Source of the DNA: Rhodocyclaceae bacterium
Lineage (GTDB): Bacteria > Pseudomonadota > Gammaproteobacteria > Burkholderiales > Rhodocyclaceae
DNA length: 64,000 bases
Assembly (NCBI GenBank): GCA_016718525.1
Contig: JADKDD010000002.1
Location: 682,001 to 746,000, forward strand
Reading direction: 5' to 3'
The notes beneath the pieces were generated by a model, which was not told the DNA's origin, made no database searches, and saw only the letters and a list, made by a program, of their open reading frames with translations. Positions 17,950-26,658 of this stretch are shown here, piece after piece. Position 1 is the stretch's first letter. Each line of letters begins with the position of its first letter. Made by a program: the position numbers and the translations under genes.

Positions 17950-19053
17950 TCAAACCAGCGGTTCGTATTTATAGCCCAAATCACGCGCGACGGCTTCATA
18001 GGTGATTGCACCGCGATGCACATTGAGGCCCTTCGCCAGATGCTGATTGTCGATCAAGGCCTGCCGGTACCCCTTGTTGGCGATCTGCAAGACAAAGGGC
18101 AATGTTGCGTTGGTCAGCGCCAGTGTCGAGGTGCGGGCGACGCCGCCCGGCATATTGGCCACGCAATAGTGCACGACGCCGTCCACAACGTAGGTTGGAT
18201 TCTGATGCGTCGTCGCGTGCGAAGTCTCCAGACAGCCGCCCTGGTCAATTGCCACATCGACGATCACCGTGCCCGGCCGCATCAGGGCGAGCATTTCGCG
18301 AGTAATCAGCTTGGGCGCTGCCGCACCAGGAATCAGCACACCGCCAATCACCAGATCGACATGCGACAGATGGCTGGCGATATTTTCGCGACTCGAAACC
18401 TCAGTCATCAGTCGCGGTCCGAAATCGTTGTCAATCTGCGTCAAGCGCGGCAGCGATATATCCATGATGGTCACTTGCGCACCAAAACCCAAAGCAATTC
18501 GCGCGGCATTGATGCCAACGACCCCACCACCGAGCACCAGCACTCGTGCGGGTGGCACGCCCGGTACCCCGGAAAGCAAAACACCCAACCCACCATGCGA
18601 CTTTTCCAATGCCTGCGCACCCGCCTGGATTGACATACGGCCCGCGACTTCGGACATCGGCTTGAGTAACGGCAGGCCGCCGTGGTCATCGGTGACAGTT
18701 TCGTAGGCGATCGCGACGCAGTCGGAATTGACCAGACCTTTGGTTTGCTCCGGGTCTGGTGCCAGATGCAGGTAGGTAAACAATATTTGTCCGGGACGCA
18801 GTTGGCGATACTCTTCAGGTTGCGGCTCCTTTACCTTGACCACCATATCGGCAGCGGAAAATATCTCTGCTGCCGTAGTGACAATTTGGCCACCGGCTGC
18901 CTGATACATCGCATCGCTAAACCCGACACCATTGCCTGCCTTAGTCTCGACCGAGACCTGATGCCCGGCGCGGGTCAGGGCCGCCACGCCGGCCGGAGTC
19001 AGGCCGACCCGGTACTCATGATTCTTGATTTCCTTGCATACGCCGACTCGCAT
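17950..19053 (-). CDS. ald: Alanine dehydrogenase
   Basis: A 367-residue NAD-dependent alanine dehydrogenase. The N-terminal MRVGVCKEIKNHEYRVGLTP and the nucleotide-binding VLVLGGGVVGINAARIALGFG are diagnostic, and the length fits. It converts L-alanine to pyruvate and ammonia and so can return the alanine made by SpuC-type transaminases to pyruvate. The ATG at 19053 is chosen because GGAGC lies just upstream and the protein starts as in the family; the frame to 19104 is an unsupported extension. A MocR-type regulator gene is divergent from it. Confidence 0.93.
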   Translation of the reverse strand: MRVGVCKEIKNHEYRVGLTPAGVAALTRAGHQVSVETKAGNGVGFSDAMYQAAGGQIVTTAAEIFSAADMVVKVKEPQPEEYRQLRPGQILFTYLHLAPDPEQTKGLVNSDCVAIAYETVTDDHGGLPLLKPMSEVAGRMSIQAGAQALEKSHGGLGVLLSGVPGVPPARVLVLGGGVVGINAARIALGFGAQVTIMDISLPRLTQIDNDFGPRLMTEVSSRENIASHLSHVDLVIGGVLIPGAAAPKLITREMLALMRPGTVIVDVAIDQGGCLETSHATTHQNPTYVVDGVVHYCVANMPGGVARTSTLALTNATLPFVLQIANKGYRQALIDNQHLAKGLNVHRGAITYEAVARDLGYKYEPLV

Positions 19054-19145
19054 GATTGCTGCTCCATTTTTCTTGTTGGATCGGATGACGATTCGTGTCG
19101 TCAATTCCGCAATCTGGGACTGTAGCGACTATTGGTATCATTGGA

Positions 19146-19179
19146 AGAGCCACTTTTCATGTTTCGATAGAGCCACTTT
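19146..19179. promoter_or_regulatory. 11-bp direct repeats in the ald/MocR divergent promoter
   Basis: AGAGCCACTTT occurs at 19146-19156 and again at 19169-19179, 23 bases apart start to start, about two helical turns. It sits between the divergent ald and MocR-regulator starts. Known MocR-family regulators such as GabR and PdxR bind direct repeats, so this is the likely operator of the adjacent regulator. Confidence 0.7.
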
Positions 19180-19209
19180 ACTTTTTCTTAGATCGGTCGA
19201 CTGACCCAC

Positions 19210-20691
19210 ATGATCCCGTTTTCTCTCGGTGAATGGCTGCTTGCAGACATGCAGCAGAGTGTGTCCAAGGCTGCGCCCGGTGCCCTGCGCCGTTACCGTA
19301 GCGTTTATGAAGGAATCCGCAAGGCAATACTCAGTCGTCGAATGTCTGCAGGTATCCGTTTGCCGTCAAGCCGGGCATTGGCAGAGGAACTCGGCGTCTC
19401 GCGCAATACCGTGGTGGCGGCCTTCGATCAGTTGTTGGCAGAAGGTTACGTGACCGCAGCGACGGGCAGCGGAACCTATGTCTCCGACATCGGCCGCGGC
19501 GAGAATATTCGTCCCAAGCCGGTTCGTTTGCATCGCGGACCGGCGCTTTCCGCGCGTGGCCGGCGAATCGTTGCCGCTCCGGGCGGGAACACGCATGAGA
19601 TTCAACCATTTGTTCCCGGGATGGATGATTTTTCGGTCTTTCCATCAAAAATCTGGCAGCGCCTGCAAAACAAATATTGGCGTGAAAGTCCGCCTGAATT
19701 GCTCGATTACGCTGCGGCCGGTGGTTATCAACCGCTACGACGGACCATCGCCAACTACTTGAGCATTTCACGCTCGGTCCGGGTGGCTGCCGAACAAGTA
19801 CTGATCACTGCAGGCACGCAGCAATCACTCCACCTATGTGCTCAGTTACTCGCCAGTCCGGGTGAGTTGGCCTGGGTTGAAGACCCGGGATACTGGGCGG
19901 CACGGAAGGTCTTCGAGGCCTGTGACCTGACCTTGCGTCCGATCGCAGTGGATGCCGAAGGGATACATCCCGCAGCCGCCGATCTTGCCACTTCGCCGCG
20001 GCTGATCTATGTCACGCCATCGCATCATTACCCAACCAGCGCAGTGATGAGTTTGCCGCGCCGCCAGGGTTTGCTGGATTTGGCGGCGGGCAAAGGCGCA
20101 TGGATACTCGAAGATGATTACGATAGCGAGTTTCGCTACAGCGGACGCCCGCTTTCTTCCTTGCAAGGGCTGGACAGTCACGACTGCGTCATCTACCTGG
20201 GCACCTTCTCAAAAATTCTCTACCCCGGTATCAAGCTTGGTTATTTGGTAGTGCCCGCTGATCTGGCCGAATCGTTCAAGACTTCCCTTTATGACACTCA
20301 GCGACCCGGTCAAGTGATGCTGCAAGCAGCTCTGGCCGACTTTATCGAACAGGGTCACTTCGCCACACACGTGCGCAAAGTCCGCCAGGTCTATGGCGAG
20401 CGACGGGAATCTCTGGTGCGGGTCTTGCAATCCATCCTTGGCCGGCACGCCAAGCTTTCAAAGGAAGCGTCAGGCATGCACCTGGTCATCGAACTACCCG
20501 ATGCAGCTTCTGATCTACACATTGCGGCGGAAGCAGCCAAACAGGGGCTCGTGGTCAGAGCATTGTCGAGTTACTATCTCGGTCAGCCGCAACGCAGGGG
20601 TCTGGTGGTTGGCTATGCGTATGTGCCAACCGAGCGAATTCAGCACTTCGGCAGCTTGTTGGGCAACATCGTCAAGAAGGCACTCCGGTGA
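19210..20691 (+). CDS. MocR-family (GntR/aminotransferase) transcriptional regulator
   Basis: A 493-residue fusion of an N-terminal GntR winged helix (residues about 20-90: RSVYEGIRKAILSRRMSAG, LAEELGVSRNTVVAAFDQLLAEGYV) and a fold-type I aminotransferase-like domain. The PLP lysine is seen in YLGTFSKILYPGIKLGY near residue 334. MocR proteins sense amino compounds or PLP and act as activators and autorepressors. Divergence from ald and closeness to putrescine genes suggest it controls ald, and perhaps the locus, in response to an amine or GABA; the ligand is inferred. PdxR and GabR are alternative names by similarity, but none can be assigned. Confidence 0.9.
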   Translation: MIPFSLGEWLLADMQQSVSKAAPGALRRYRSVYEGIRKAILSRRMSAGIRLPSSRALAEELGVSRNTVVAAFDQLLAEGYVTAATGSGTYVSDIGRGENIRPKPVRLHRGPALSARGRRIVAAPGGNTHEIQPFVPGMDDFSVFPSKIWQRLQNKYWRESPPELLDYAAAGGYQPLRRTIANYLSISRSVRVAAEQVLITAGTQQSLHLCAQLLASPGELAWVEDPGYWAARKVFEACDLTLRPIAVDAEGIHPAAADLATSPRLIYVTPSHHYPTSAVMSLPRRQGLLDLAAGKGAWILEDDYDSEFRYSGRPLSSLQGLDSHDCVIYLGTFSKILYPGIKLGYLVVPADLAESFKTSLYDTQRPGQVMLQAALADFIEQGHFATHVRKVRQVYGERRESLVRVLQSILGRHAKLSKEASGMHLVIELPDAASDLHIAAEAAKQGLVVRALSSYYLGQPQRRGLVVGYAYVPTERIQHFGSLLGNIVKKALR

Positions 20692-20714
20692 TAATTGCCT
20701 GGTACAGACTTATG

Positions 20715-20760
20715 AGTTGGTGCTGGCGAGGGACTGGCCCGTTTATCGGCCACACGCCGT
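20715..20760 (+). repeat. 23-bp dispersed repeat, copy 2, split by a 23-base insertion
   Basis: The first 15 bases of the repeat (AGTTGGTGCTGGCGA) are at 20715-20729 and the last eight (CACGCCGT) at 20753-20760. The 23 bases between them are not part of the consensus. It lies in the gap between the MocR regulator and the LLM oxidoreductase. Confidence 0.6.
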
Positions 20761-20818
20761 TGTATCCCCAAGCGACAACACTGTGCTTCATTGAATCCAA
20801 CCTGCCCGATTACTAACC

Positions 20819-21817
20819 ATGCCAATCCCGCTTTCCGTGCTTGACCTCGCGCCGATTCTTGCCGGCGCAGATTCGCCTAATCCTGCCACGCAGTCCTTCC
20901 GTAACAGCCTCGACCTGGCCCAACATTGCGAACGCTGGGGCTATCGACGTTTCTGGTTGGCTGAACATCACGGCATGCCCGGCATTGCCAGTGCGGCCAC
21001 CGCAGTTGTCATCGGTCATGTCGCGGCCGGCACGTCGAGCATTCGCGTTGGCGCCGGCGGAATAATGTTGCCCAATCACGCACCATTGGTGGTCGCCGAG
21101 CAATTCGGTACGCTCGAGTCACTGTTCCCCGGGCGTATTGATCTGGGCTTGGGACGCGCGCCTGGTACCGACCAGATCACCATGCGCGCGCTGCGTCGAA
21201 ATCTGAGCGCCGACGTTGATCAGTTTCCTCAGGATGTCGTGGAGTTAATGCACTATTTCAAACCGGCGCAATCCGGCCAGGCGGTTCAAGCGGTGCCGGG
21301 TGCCGGACTGCCGGTGCCGATCTGGATTCTTGGCTCCAGCTTGTTCGGTGCCCAATTGGCCGCGCAACTCGGATTACCGTTCGCCTTCGCGTCGCATTTC
21401 GCGCCACAACAAATGATGCAGGCGATCGAACTGTATCGAACCGGTTTCAAAGCTTCTGCACAATTGGATAAACCATATCTCATGCTCGGCTTTAACGTAT
21501 TTGCCGCCGATACCGATAGCGCAGCGCAGTTTCTCGCCAGCTCAATGCAACAAGCCTTTGTGAAATTGCGCCGCGGTACGCCCGGTCGCTTTCCGCCGCC
21601 GGTCGATGGGTTTGTTGCCGGCCTGGCACCCGCCGACAAATTCCTGCTGGACCAGGTGTTACCGTGTTCCGCGATTGGTTGCGCGGCGACCGTCGACGCC
21701 TCGATCAAGGCATTCATCAAGCGCACGGGAGCCGACGAACTGATGATTGCCTCGTCAATTTACGATCATCGCGCCCGCCTGCGATCCTATGAAATTCTTG
21801 CCGATGTCCTGCACTGA
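20819..21817 (+). CDS. LLM-class flavin-dependent oxidoreductase (luciferase-like)
   Basis: A 332-residue bacterial-luciferase-like monooxygenase. The segments SVLDLAPILAG, RFWLAEHHGMPGIASAATAVVIGHVAAGT and IMLPNHAPLVVAEQFGTLESLFPGRIDLGLGRAPGTD are characteristic of the E. coli YhbW-like branch. It is expected to use reduced FMN supplied by another protein; the substrate is unknown. The start has no strong ribosome binding site but fits the family N-terminus. The MFS gene follows 54 bases downstream. Confidence 0.88.
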   Translation: MPIPLSVLDLAPILAGADSPNPATQSFRNSLDLAQHCERWGYRRFWLAEHHGMPGIASAATAVVIGHVAAGTSSIRVGAGGIMLPNHAPLVVAEQFGTLESLFPGRIDLGLGRAPGTDQITMRALRRNLSADVDQFPQDVVELMHYFKPAQSGQAVQAVPGAGLPVPIWILGSSLFGAQLAAQLGLPFAFASHFAPQQMMQAIELYRTGFKASAQLDKPYLMLGFNVFAADTDSAAQFLASSMQQAFVKLRRGTPGRFPPPVDGFVAGLAPADKFLLDQVLPCSAIGCAATVDASIKAFIKRTGADELMIASSIYDHRARLRSYEILADVLH

Positions 21818-21871
21818 AACTTACTTTCTACGCAGTAAATTGGCCGCCAGATAGCGCATTAGAAACCATCG

Positions 21872-23104
21872 ATGAACACTGCTCCTGCATACCAGCCGCG
21901 CTTCGTATTTTGGCTTTCGCTGGCGCAGCTGGTGACTTGGGGGAGCGTCTTTTATGGCTTCGCGTTGCTGATGGAGCCAGTCGAACAGGAGCTCGGGCTG
22001 ACCCGCGCCGAATCTTCCCTGGCGTTCAGCCTGGCCTTGCTGGCCGAGGGTCTGCTGGCTTATCCAATCGGACGCTGGATTGATGCCGGACATGAGCGTG
22101 CGGTGATGACTGGCGGATCGCTGTTGGTTTGCCTGTGTTTGGTTGCACACAGTTTAATAAGTAATGCGCTGGGCTTTTATGCGGTCTGGATTGGCCTCGG
22201 CGGTGCTTTGGCAGCAACGCTTTACACGCCGGCATTTGCGATTGTCACCCGGCGCTTCCCGGCAGACTTTCGCCGGGCAATCATCATGCTGACCTTCCTT
22301 GGCGGTTTGGCCAGCACGGTGTTCATCCCGCTCACCGCATGGTTAATCCACGACTTCGGTTGGCGTCATGCGCTTTGGTATCTGGCCGCTCTGCAGCTGA
22401 TGCTTTGCGTTCCCGTGCATGCCATCGTGCTGCGCAACGCGCCACAAAAGTCACAAGCAACAACACAGCATCATCCATCGAACGCAACGTCATCGCTGTT
22501 GTTGTCTGATCATCTGCGTAGCGCCCCGTTTCTGCTCATTGGTGCATTCGTGGTACTGCTGATGGCCGCCACCTCGGCATTGCCGGCGCATTTAGTCAGT
22601 TTGTTGCGCGAAAGCAAATTACCTGAAACCTGGGTGATCGCGATCCCGGCCAGCATCGGTATCGTCCAGGTTATCGGCCGCGCGCTGCTGTACTTCTTCG
22701 AGCGTCATTTCGATGTACATCTGGCCAATCGTCTGATTCCTTGCCTGATTCCGCTTGGTCTGTTGGTATTGCTGCTGACGCCGCACTTTGGCATCGGCAA
22801 TCATTGGCTGGTACTTGCCTTCGTGTTGCTGTATGGAATGGGCAACGGCATGCTGACCATCGTCAAGGGCACAGCGATCGCGCAATATGTGGACATGAAA
22901 CATGTCGCGTCGCTCAATGGCGCGTTGGGAATTCCGGTTGCGCTGGCACGGGCATCCGCACCGTTGATGCTGGGCGTGCTGTGGAGTGAGCAAGCGGGGT
23001 ATCGCTATGGAATTTGGGCATTGCTGTTATTGAGTCTCGGTGGCATCACCTGCTTGATGCTCGCTCAACGTCTCGTCGCTGGCAACGACGAAGACAAGGC
23101 GTAA
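21872..23104 (+). CDS. MFS transporter
   Basis: A 410-residue polytopic membrane protein with about 12 hydrophobic segments in two halves joined by a polar loop near residues 190-210 (KSQATTQHHPSN). The first segment FWLSLAQLVTWGSVFYGFALL and the loop GRWIDAGHERAVM fit the major facilitator superfamily, close to the OFA-like/monocarboxylate types. Substrate not predictable. It is followed at once by a strong terminator. Confidence 0.88.
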   Translation: MNTAPAYQPRFVFWLSLAQLVTWGSVFYGFALLMEPVEQELGLTRAESSLAFSLALLAEGLLAYPIGRWIDAGHERAVMTGGSLLVCLCLVAHSLISNALGFYAVWIGLGGALAATLYTPAFAIVTRRFPADFRRAIIMLTFLGGLASTVFIPLTAWLIHDFGWRHALWYLAALQLMLCVPVHAIVLRNAPQKSQATTQHHPSNATSSLLLSDHLRSAPFLLIGAFVVLLMAATSALPAHLVSLLRESKLPETWVIAIPASIGIVQVIGRALLYFFERHFDVHLANRLIPCLIPLGLLVLLLTPHFGIGNHWLVLAFVLLYGMGNGMLTIVKGTAIAQYVDMKHVASLNGALGIPVALARASAPLMLGVLWSEQAGYRYGIWALLLLSLGGITCLMLAQRLVAGNDEDKA

Positions 23105-23132
23105 AAAAGGCGACCACGCGGTCGCCTTTTGA
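23104..23132. terminator. Bidirectional rho-independent terminator
   Basis: The sequence AAAAAAGGCGACC, a short ACG-type loop, then GGTCGCCTTTTGATTTTT forms a strong GC stem flanked by A-tract and T-tract. It lies between the convergent MFS and HU genes and would stop transcripts from both sides. Confidence 0.88.
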
Positions 23133-23168
23133 TTTTTGCTGCGGCCGGAATTCGGCCGTGAGCCAAAA

Positions 23169-23537
23169 TTATTTTTTCTTTGCGGCGGGCTTCTTGGCTG
23201 CTGGTTTCGCAGCGGGCTTTTTGGCAGCCGGTTTAGCGGCAGGTTTCTTCGCCGCAACTTTCTTGCCCGAGACAGCAGCCTTGAGCGCGGCGCCGGCAGA
23301 GAACTTCGGCACAGTGCGGGCAGCAATCTTCAGTGGCGCGCCGGTCTTTGGATTCTTGCCGGTACGCGCTGAACGCATTACTGACTTGAATGTACCAAAG
23401 CCGATCAGTGCGACCGGATTGCCTTTGGAGATCGCCGTGGTGATGATGTCAGTGACATGATCAATGACACGATTTGCGGCGGCTTTGGTCAGTTCAGCAC
23501 GCTTAGCCAGTTCTTCGATAAGTTCGCTCTTGTTCAC
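23169..23537 (-). CDS. HU-family DNA-binding protein with Lys/Ala/Pro tail
   Basis: A 122-residue nucleoid protein. Residues 1-90 are a typical HU/IHF domain: MNKSELIEELAKRAELTKAAANRVIDHV, then the IGFGTFKSVMRSARTGKNPKTG arm. Residues about 91-122 form an AAKKPAAKP-type repeat tail that resembles histone H1 tails and is seen in HU proteins of some beta- and gammaproteobacteria. It bends and compacts DNA. It converges on the MFS gene across the terminator and has a GGAGAT-like ribosome binding site. Confidence 0.93.
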   Translation of the reverse strand: MNKSELIEELAKRAELTKAAANRVIDHVTDIITTAISKGNPVALIGFGTFKSVMRSARTGKNPKTGAPLKIAARTVPKFSAGAALKAAVSGKKVAAKKPAAKPAAKKPAAKPAAKKPAAKKK

Positions 23538-23763
23538 GTTGTATCTCCTCTAGGTTAAAAATGCGATGTTTCACTGCTTGCGGAAAAGTGGTGCACTGCT
23601 CACCGAAATTTTTTGTGGTTCTCAAAATCCGTCACCAACCCCACCGCGACTGATGTCTTGACCTGAAAACGCGCATGTGCATCATGCAACAAAAACGCCA
23701 CGGGCGCAATTGTTCCGGCGCATCAAATAGAATTTGACCCTCGCTGCTGCCGGAGTTCATGTC

Positions 23764-25077
23764 ATGTCGACCGAGAATCTAGAGCCTTACTGGATGCCGT
23801 TCACGTCCAATCGCGCCTTTAAAAAGGCGCCGCGCATGCTCACTGCAGCGAAAGGACACTACTACACGGATGCCGACGGGCGACAGTTGCTTGATGGGTT
23901 TTCCGGCCTATGGACCTGCGGTTTAGGTCACTGTCATCCAAAAATTGTCGCCGCCGTGCAGTCACAAGTTGCAACGCTGGACTACTCGATGGCGTTTCAG
24001 ATGGGGCACCCGCAGGCGTTTGAGCTAGCCGAAAAGGTGGTTGGTTTGGCGCCCGAGGGATTCACCCGGATCTTCTTTACCAACTCCGGCTCGGAAGCTG
24101 CCGACACCGCGCTGAAAATTTCCATCGCCTATCACCGTGCCCGTGGCGAAGCCACCCGCACCCGGCTGATCGGTCGTGAAAAAGGCTATCACGGCGTCAA
24201 TTTCGGCGGCACATCGGTGGGTGGTATGCCACTCAATCGCAAGGTGTTTTCCGCAGTGATGATTCCCGGTGTCGATCACATCCGGCATACGCACAGTTTG
24301 GCCGATATGGCTTTCTCGAAAGGTCAGCCGACCTGGGGCGCCCATCTCGCTGAAGATCTTGAGCGCCTGGTGCAATTGCACGATGCCTCCAATATTTCCG
24401 CCCTGATCGTCGAACCCGCCTCCGGATCGTCGGGCATTCTGGTGCCGCCGGTCGGCTATCTCGACCGCCTGCGCGAAATCTGCGACAAGCATGGCATTCT
24501 GCTGATCTTTGATGAAGTCATCACCGCCTTCGGCCGTGTCGGGGCTGCCTTTGGTGCCCAACGTTTTGGCGTCACCCCGGACATCATTACTGTCGCCAAA
24601 GGCTTGACCAACGGCGTGATTCCGATGGGCGCGGTACTGGTCAAGGAGTCGGTTTACCAGGCGCTGATGAGTGGCCCGGAAAACCTGATTGAGCTGTTTC
24701 ACGGCTATACCTATTCCGGTCACCCGGTGGCGGCAGCGGCCGGCCTGGCGACCATGCAGATTTATCAAGAGGAACGCAGCTTTGCTCAAGTGTGCGACAT
24801 TGAAGGCACCTTTGAAACCCTGCTGCACGAGCTTAAAGCTGAACCGCATGTGATCGATATCCGCAATATCGGACTGATGGGTGGTGTCGAACTCGCTCCG
24901 CGCACAGGCAGCCCCGGCGCACGCGGGTTTGAAGTATTCATGCGCTGCTTCAATGACGGCGTGGTGATCAGAAACAGCGGTGACATCATTCAGCTGTCAC
25001 CTTTTTTCGGTTCAACAGAAGATGAACTGATCCGCATCATCGACACCATCCGCCGCGCCTTGCGTGCGTTGGCCTAG
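23764..25077 (+). CDS. Omega-amino acid (beta-alanine)--pyruvate transaminase
   Basis: A 437-residue class III PLP aminotransferase. ENLEPYWMPFTSNRAFKKAPRML and GLWTCGLGHCHPKIVAAVQSQV are typical of omega-amino acid:pyruvate transaminases. The cofactor lysine lies in IITVAKGLTNGVIPMGAVLV. It probably turns beta-alanine into malonate semialdehyde with pyruvate as acceptor. The ATG at 23764 is taken because the family starts there and CCGGAG lies upstream. The mmsA gene starts 11 bases after the stop, which supports a beta-alanine or related omega-amino acid pathway. Confidence 0.87.
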   Translation: MSTENLEPYWMPFTSNRAFKKAPRMLTAAKGHYYTDADGRQLLDGFSGLWTCGLGHCHPKIVAAVQSQVATLDYSMAFQMGHPQAFELAEKVVGLAPEGFTRIFFTNSGSEAADTALKISIAYHRARGEATRTRLIGREKGYHGVNFGGTSVGGMPLNRKVFSAVMIPGVDHIRHTHSLADMAFSKGQPTWGAHLAEDLERLVQLHDASNISALIVEPASGSSGILVPPVGYLDRLREICDKHGILLIFDEVITAFGRVGAAFGAQRFGVTPDIITVAKGLTNGVIPMGAVLVKESVYQALMSGPENLIELFHGYTYSGHPVAAAAGLATMQIYQEERSFAQVCDIEGTFETLLHELKAEPHVIDIRNIGLMGGVELAPRTGSPGARGFEVFMRCFNDGVVIRNSGDIIQLSPFFGSTEDELIRIIDTIRRALRALA

Positions 25078-25087
25078 GAGCGCGACC

Positions 25088-26578
25088 ATGACTACCCTCG
25101 GACACTGGATCAATGGCGTAATGGTCGCCGATAGCGGGCGCGGCCAAAGTGTATTCAATCCGGCCACCGGTGCGGTAGCGCGACAAGTGGCAATGGCTTC
25201 CAAAACCACGGTTGAGTCAGCCATTTGCGCCGCCGCGAATGCTTTCCTGGCCTGGCGCGACACACCACCGCTCAAACGTGCGCGGGTGATGTTCAAGTTC
25301 AAGGAGTTGATTGAACGCAATGCCGACCGGATTGTTCATGCCATCACCGAAGAACACGGCAAGGTCCTTGACGACGCGCTGGGTGAATTGCAGCGCGGCA
25401 TTGAAGTCGTTGAATATGCCTGCGGCGCACCGGATTTGCTCAAGGGTGAGCACAGTCGCGATGTCGGGCCGGAGATTGATTCGTGGTCGGAGATGCGCCC
25501 GCTCGGCGTGGTCGCCGGCATCACGCCGTTCAATTTTCCGGCGATGGTGCCGATGTGGATGTTCCCGTTGGCAATCGTCTGCGGCAACTGTTTCGTACTC
25601 AAGCCTTCCGAAAAAGATCCCGGCGCCGCGATTATTTTGGCTGAATTGTTGGCTGAAGCCGGCTTGCCGCCAGGTGTGTTCAATGTCGTCAATGGCGACA
25701 AGGAGGCGGTCGATACGCTGCTCACTGATCCGCGCATTCAGGCGGTGAGTTTTGTCGGTTCGACCCCGATTGCGCAATATATTTATTCCACCGGTACCGC
25801 CCACGGCAAACGCGTGCAAGCGCTGGGCGGGGCAAAGAATCACGCGGTCGTGATGCCGGATGCCGATCTCGACAATGCAGTGAATGCGGTGATGGGTGCC
25901 GCCTACGGTTCCTGCGGTGAGCGCTGCATGGCAATCTCGGTGGTGGTGGCGGTTGGCGATCCAGTCGCCGAGGCCATGATCGCCAAGCTGGCACCTAAAG
26001 TGCGCGCGCTGAAAGTCGGCAACGGCATGGATCGCAGCAGCGAAATGGGTCCGCTGGTGAGCGGCCCGCATCGCGACAAAGTACGTGGCTACATCGACAG
26101 CGCCGAGGCCGACGGGGCGACGGTGGTAGTCGATGGTCGCGGCCTTGTGGTGCCCGGTCACGAAGCCGGTTATTTCCTCGGCGGCACCCTGCTCGATCGC
26201 GTCACGCCTCACATGCAAAGCTATCGCGAAGAAATTTTCGGCCCGGTGCTGCAGGTGGTGCGTGTTCCGACTTTGGAGGCGGCCATTGGCCTGATCGAAG
26301 CGCATGAGTACGGCAACGGTGTGTGCATTTTCACCACCAATGGCGGCACCGCGCGCGCGTTTTCGAACACCATCAATATCGGTATGGTCGGCATCAATGT
26401 GCCGCTGCCGGTGCCGGTGGCCTATCACTCATTCGGTGGATGGAAGCGGTCGCTGTTTGGCGATTTGTCGATTTACGGGCCGGACGGAATCCGTTTCTAC
26501 ACGCGACGCAAAACATTGACACAACGCTGGCCGATGACGCCGCTGGCCAGCGCCCAATTTTCATTCCCCAGCAACTGA
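25088..26578 (+). CDS. mmsA: CoA-acylating methylmalonate-semialdehyde dehydrogenase
   Basis: A 496-residue aldehyde dehydrogenase of the MmsA branch. Diagnostic features are LGHWINGVMV, GITPFNFPAMVPMWMFPLAI, the catalytic Cys in YGSCGERCMAISVVV, and NVPLPVPVAYHSFGGWKRSLFGD. It makes propionyl-CoA or acetyl-CoA from (methyl)malonate semialdehyde without an added kinase. Paired with the transaminase directly upstream it gives beta-alanine to acetyl-CoA. The ATG at 25088 follows GGAG; the frame to 25064 overlaps the upstream gene. Confidence 0.92.
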   Translation: MTTLGHWINGVMVADSGRGQSVFNPATGAVARQVAMASKTTVESAICAAANAFLAWRDTPPLKRARVMFKFKELIERNADRIVHAITEEHGKVLDDALGELQRGIEVVEYACGAPDLLKGEHSRDVGPEIDSWSEMRPLGVVAGITPFNFPAMVPMWMFPLAIVCGNCFVLKPSEKDPGAAIILAELLAEAGLPPGVFNVVNGDKEAVDTLLTDPRIQAVSFVGSTPIAQYIYSTGTAHGKRVQALGGAKNHAVVMPDADLDNAVNAVMGAAYGSCGERCMAISVVVAVGDPVAEAMIAKLAPKVRALKVGNGMDRSSEMGPLVSGPHRDKVRGYIDSAEADGATVVVDGRGLVVPGHEAGYFLGGTLLDRVTPHMQSYREEIFGPVLQVVRVPTLEAAIGLIEAHEYGNGVCIFTTNGGTARAFSNTINIGMVGINVPLPVPVAYHSFGGWKRSLFGDLSIYGPDGIRFYTRRKTLTQRWPMTPLASAQFSFPSN

Positions 26579-26601
26579 GCATTTCCGGTGGTCATCCCGC
26601 T

Positions 26602-26624
26602 AGTTGGTGCTGACAAGACGCCGC
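26602..26624 (+). repeat. 23-bp dispersed repeat, copy 3 (diverged)
   Basis: AGTTGGTGCTG followed by ACAAGACGCCGC, with about five mismatches to the consensus. It sits in the 80-base gap between mmsA and glnT. Confidence 0.6.
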
Positions 26625-26658
26625 TTGTCCGCATCAGGCAATAGACAAAGGTCACTTA

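Noticed and set aside
23169..23270. Short repeats in the HU gene as a tandem repeat locus or CRISPR
   Set aside because: They encode the AAKKPAAKP tail in frame and have no spacers.
25217..26428. 403-codon minus-strand ORF opposite mmsA
   Set aside because: His/Arg-rich antisense shadow of a conserved aldehyde dehydrogenase with biased third positions.
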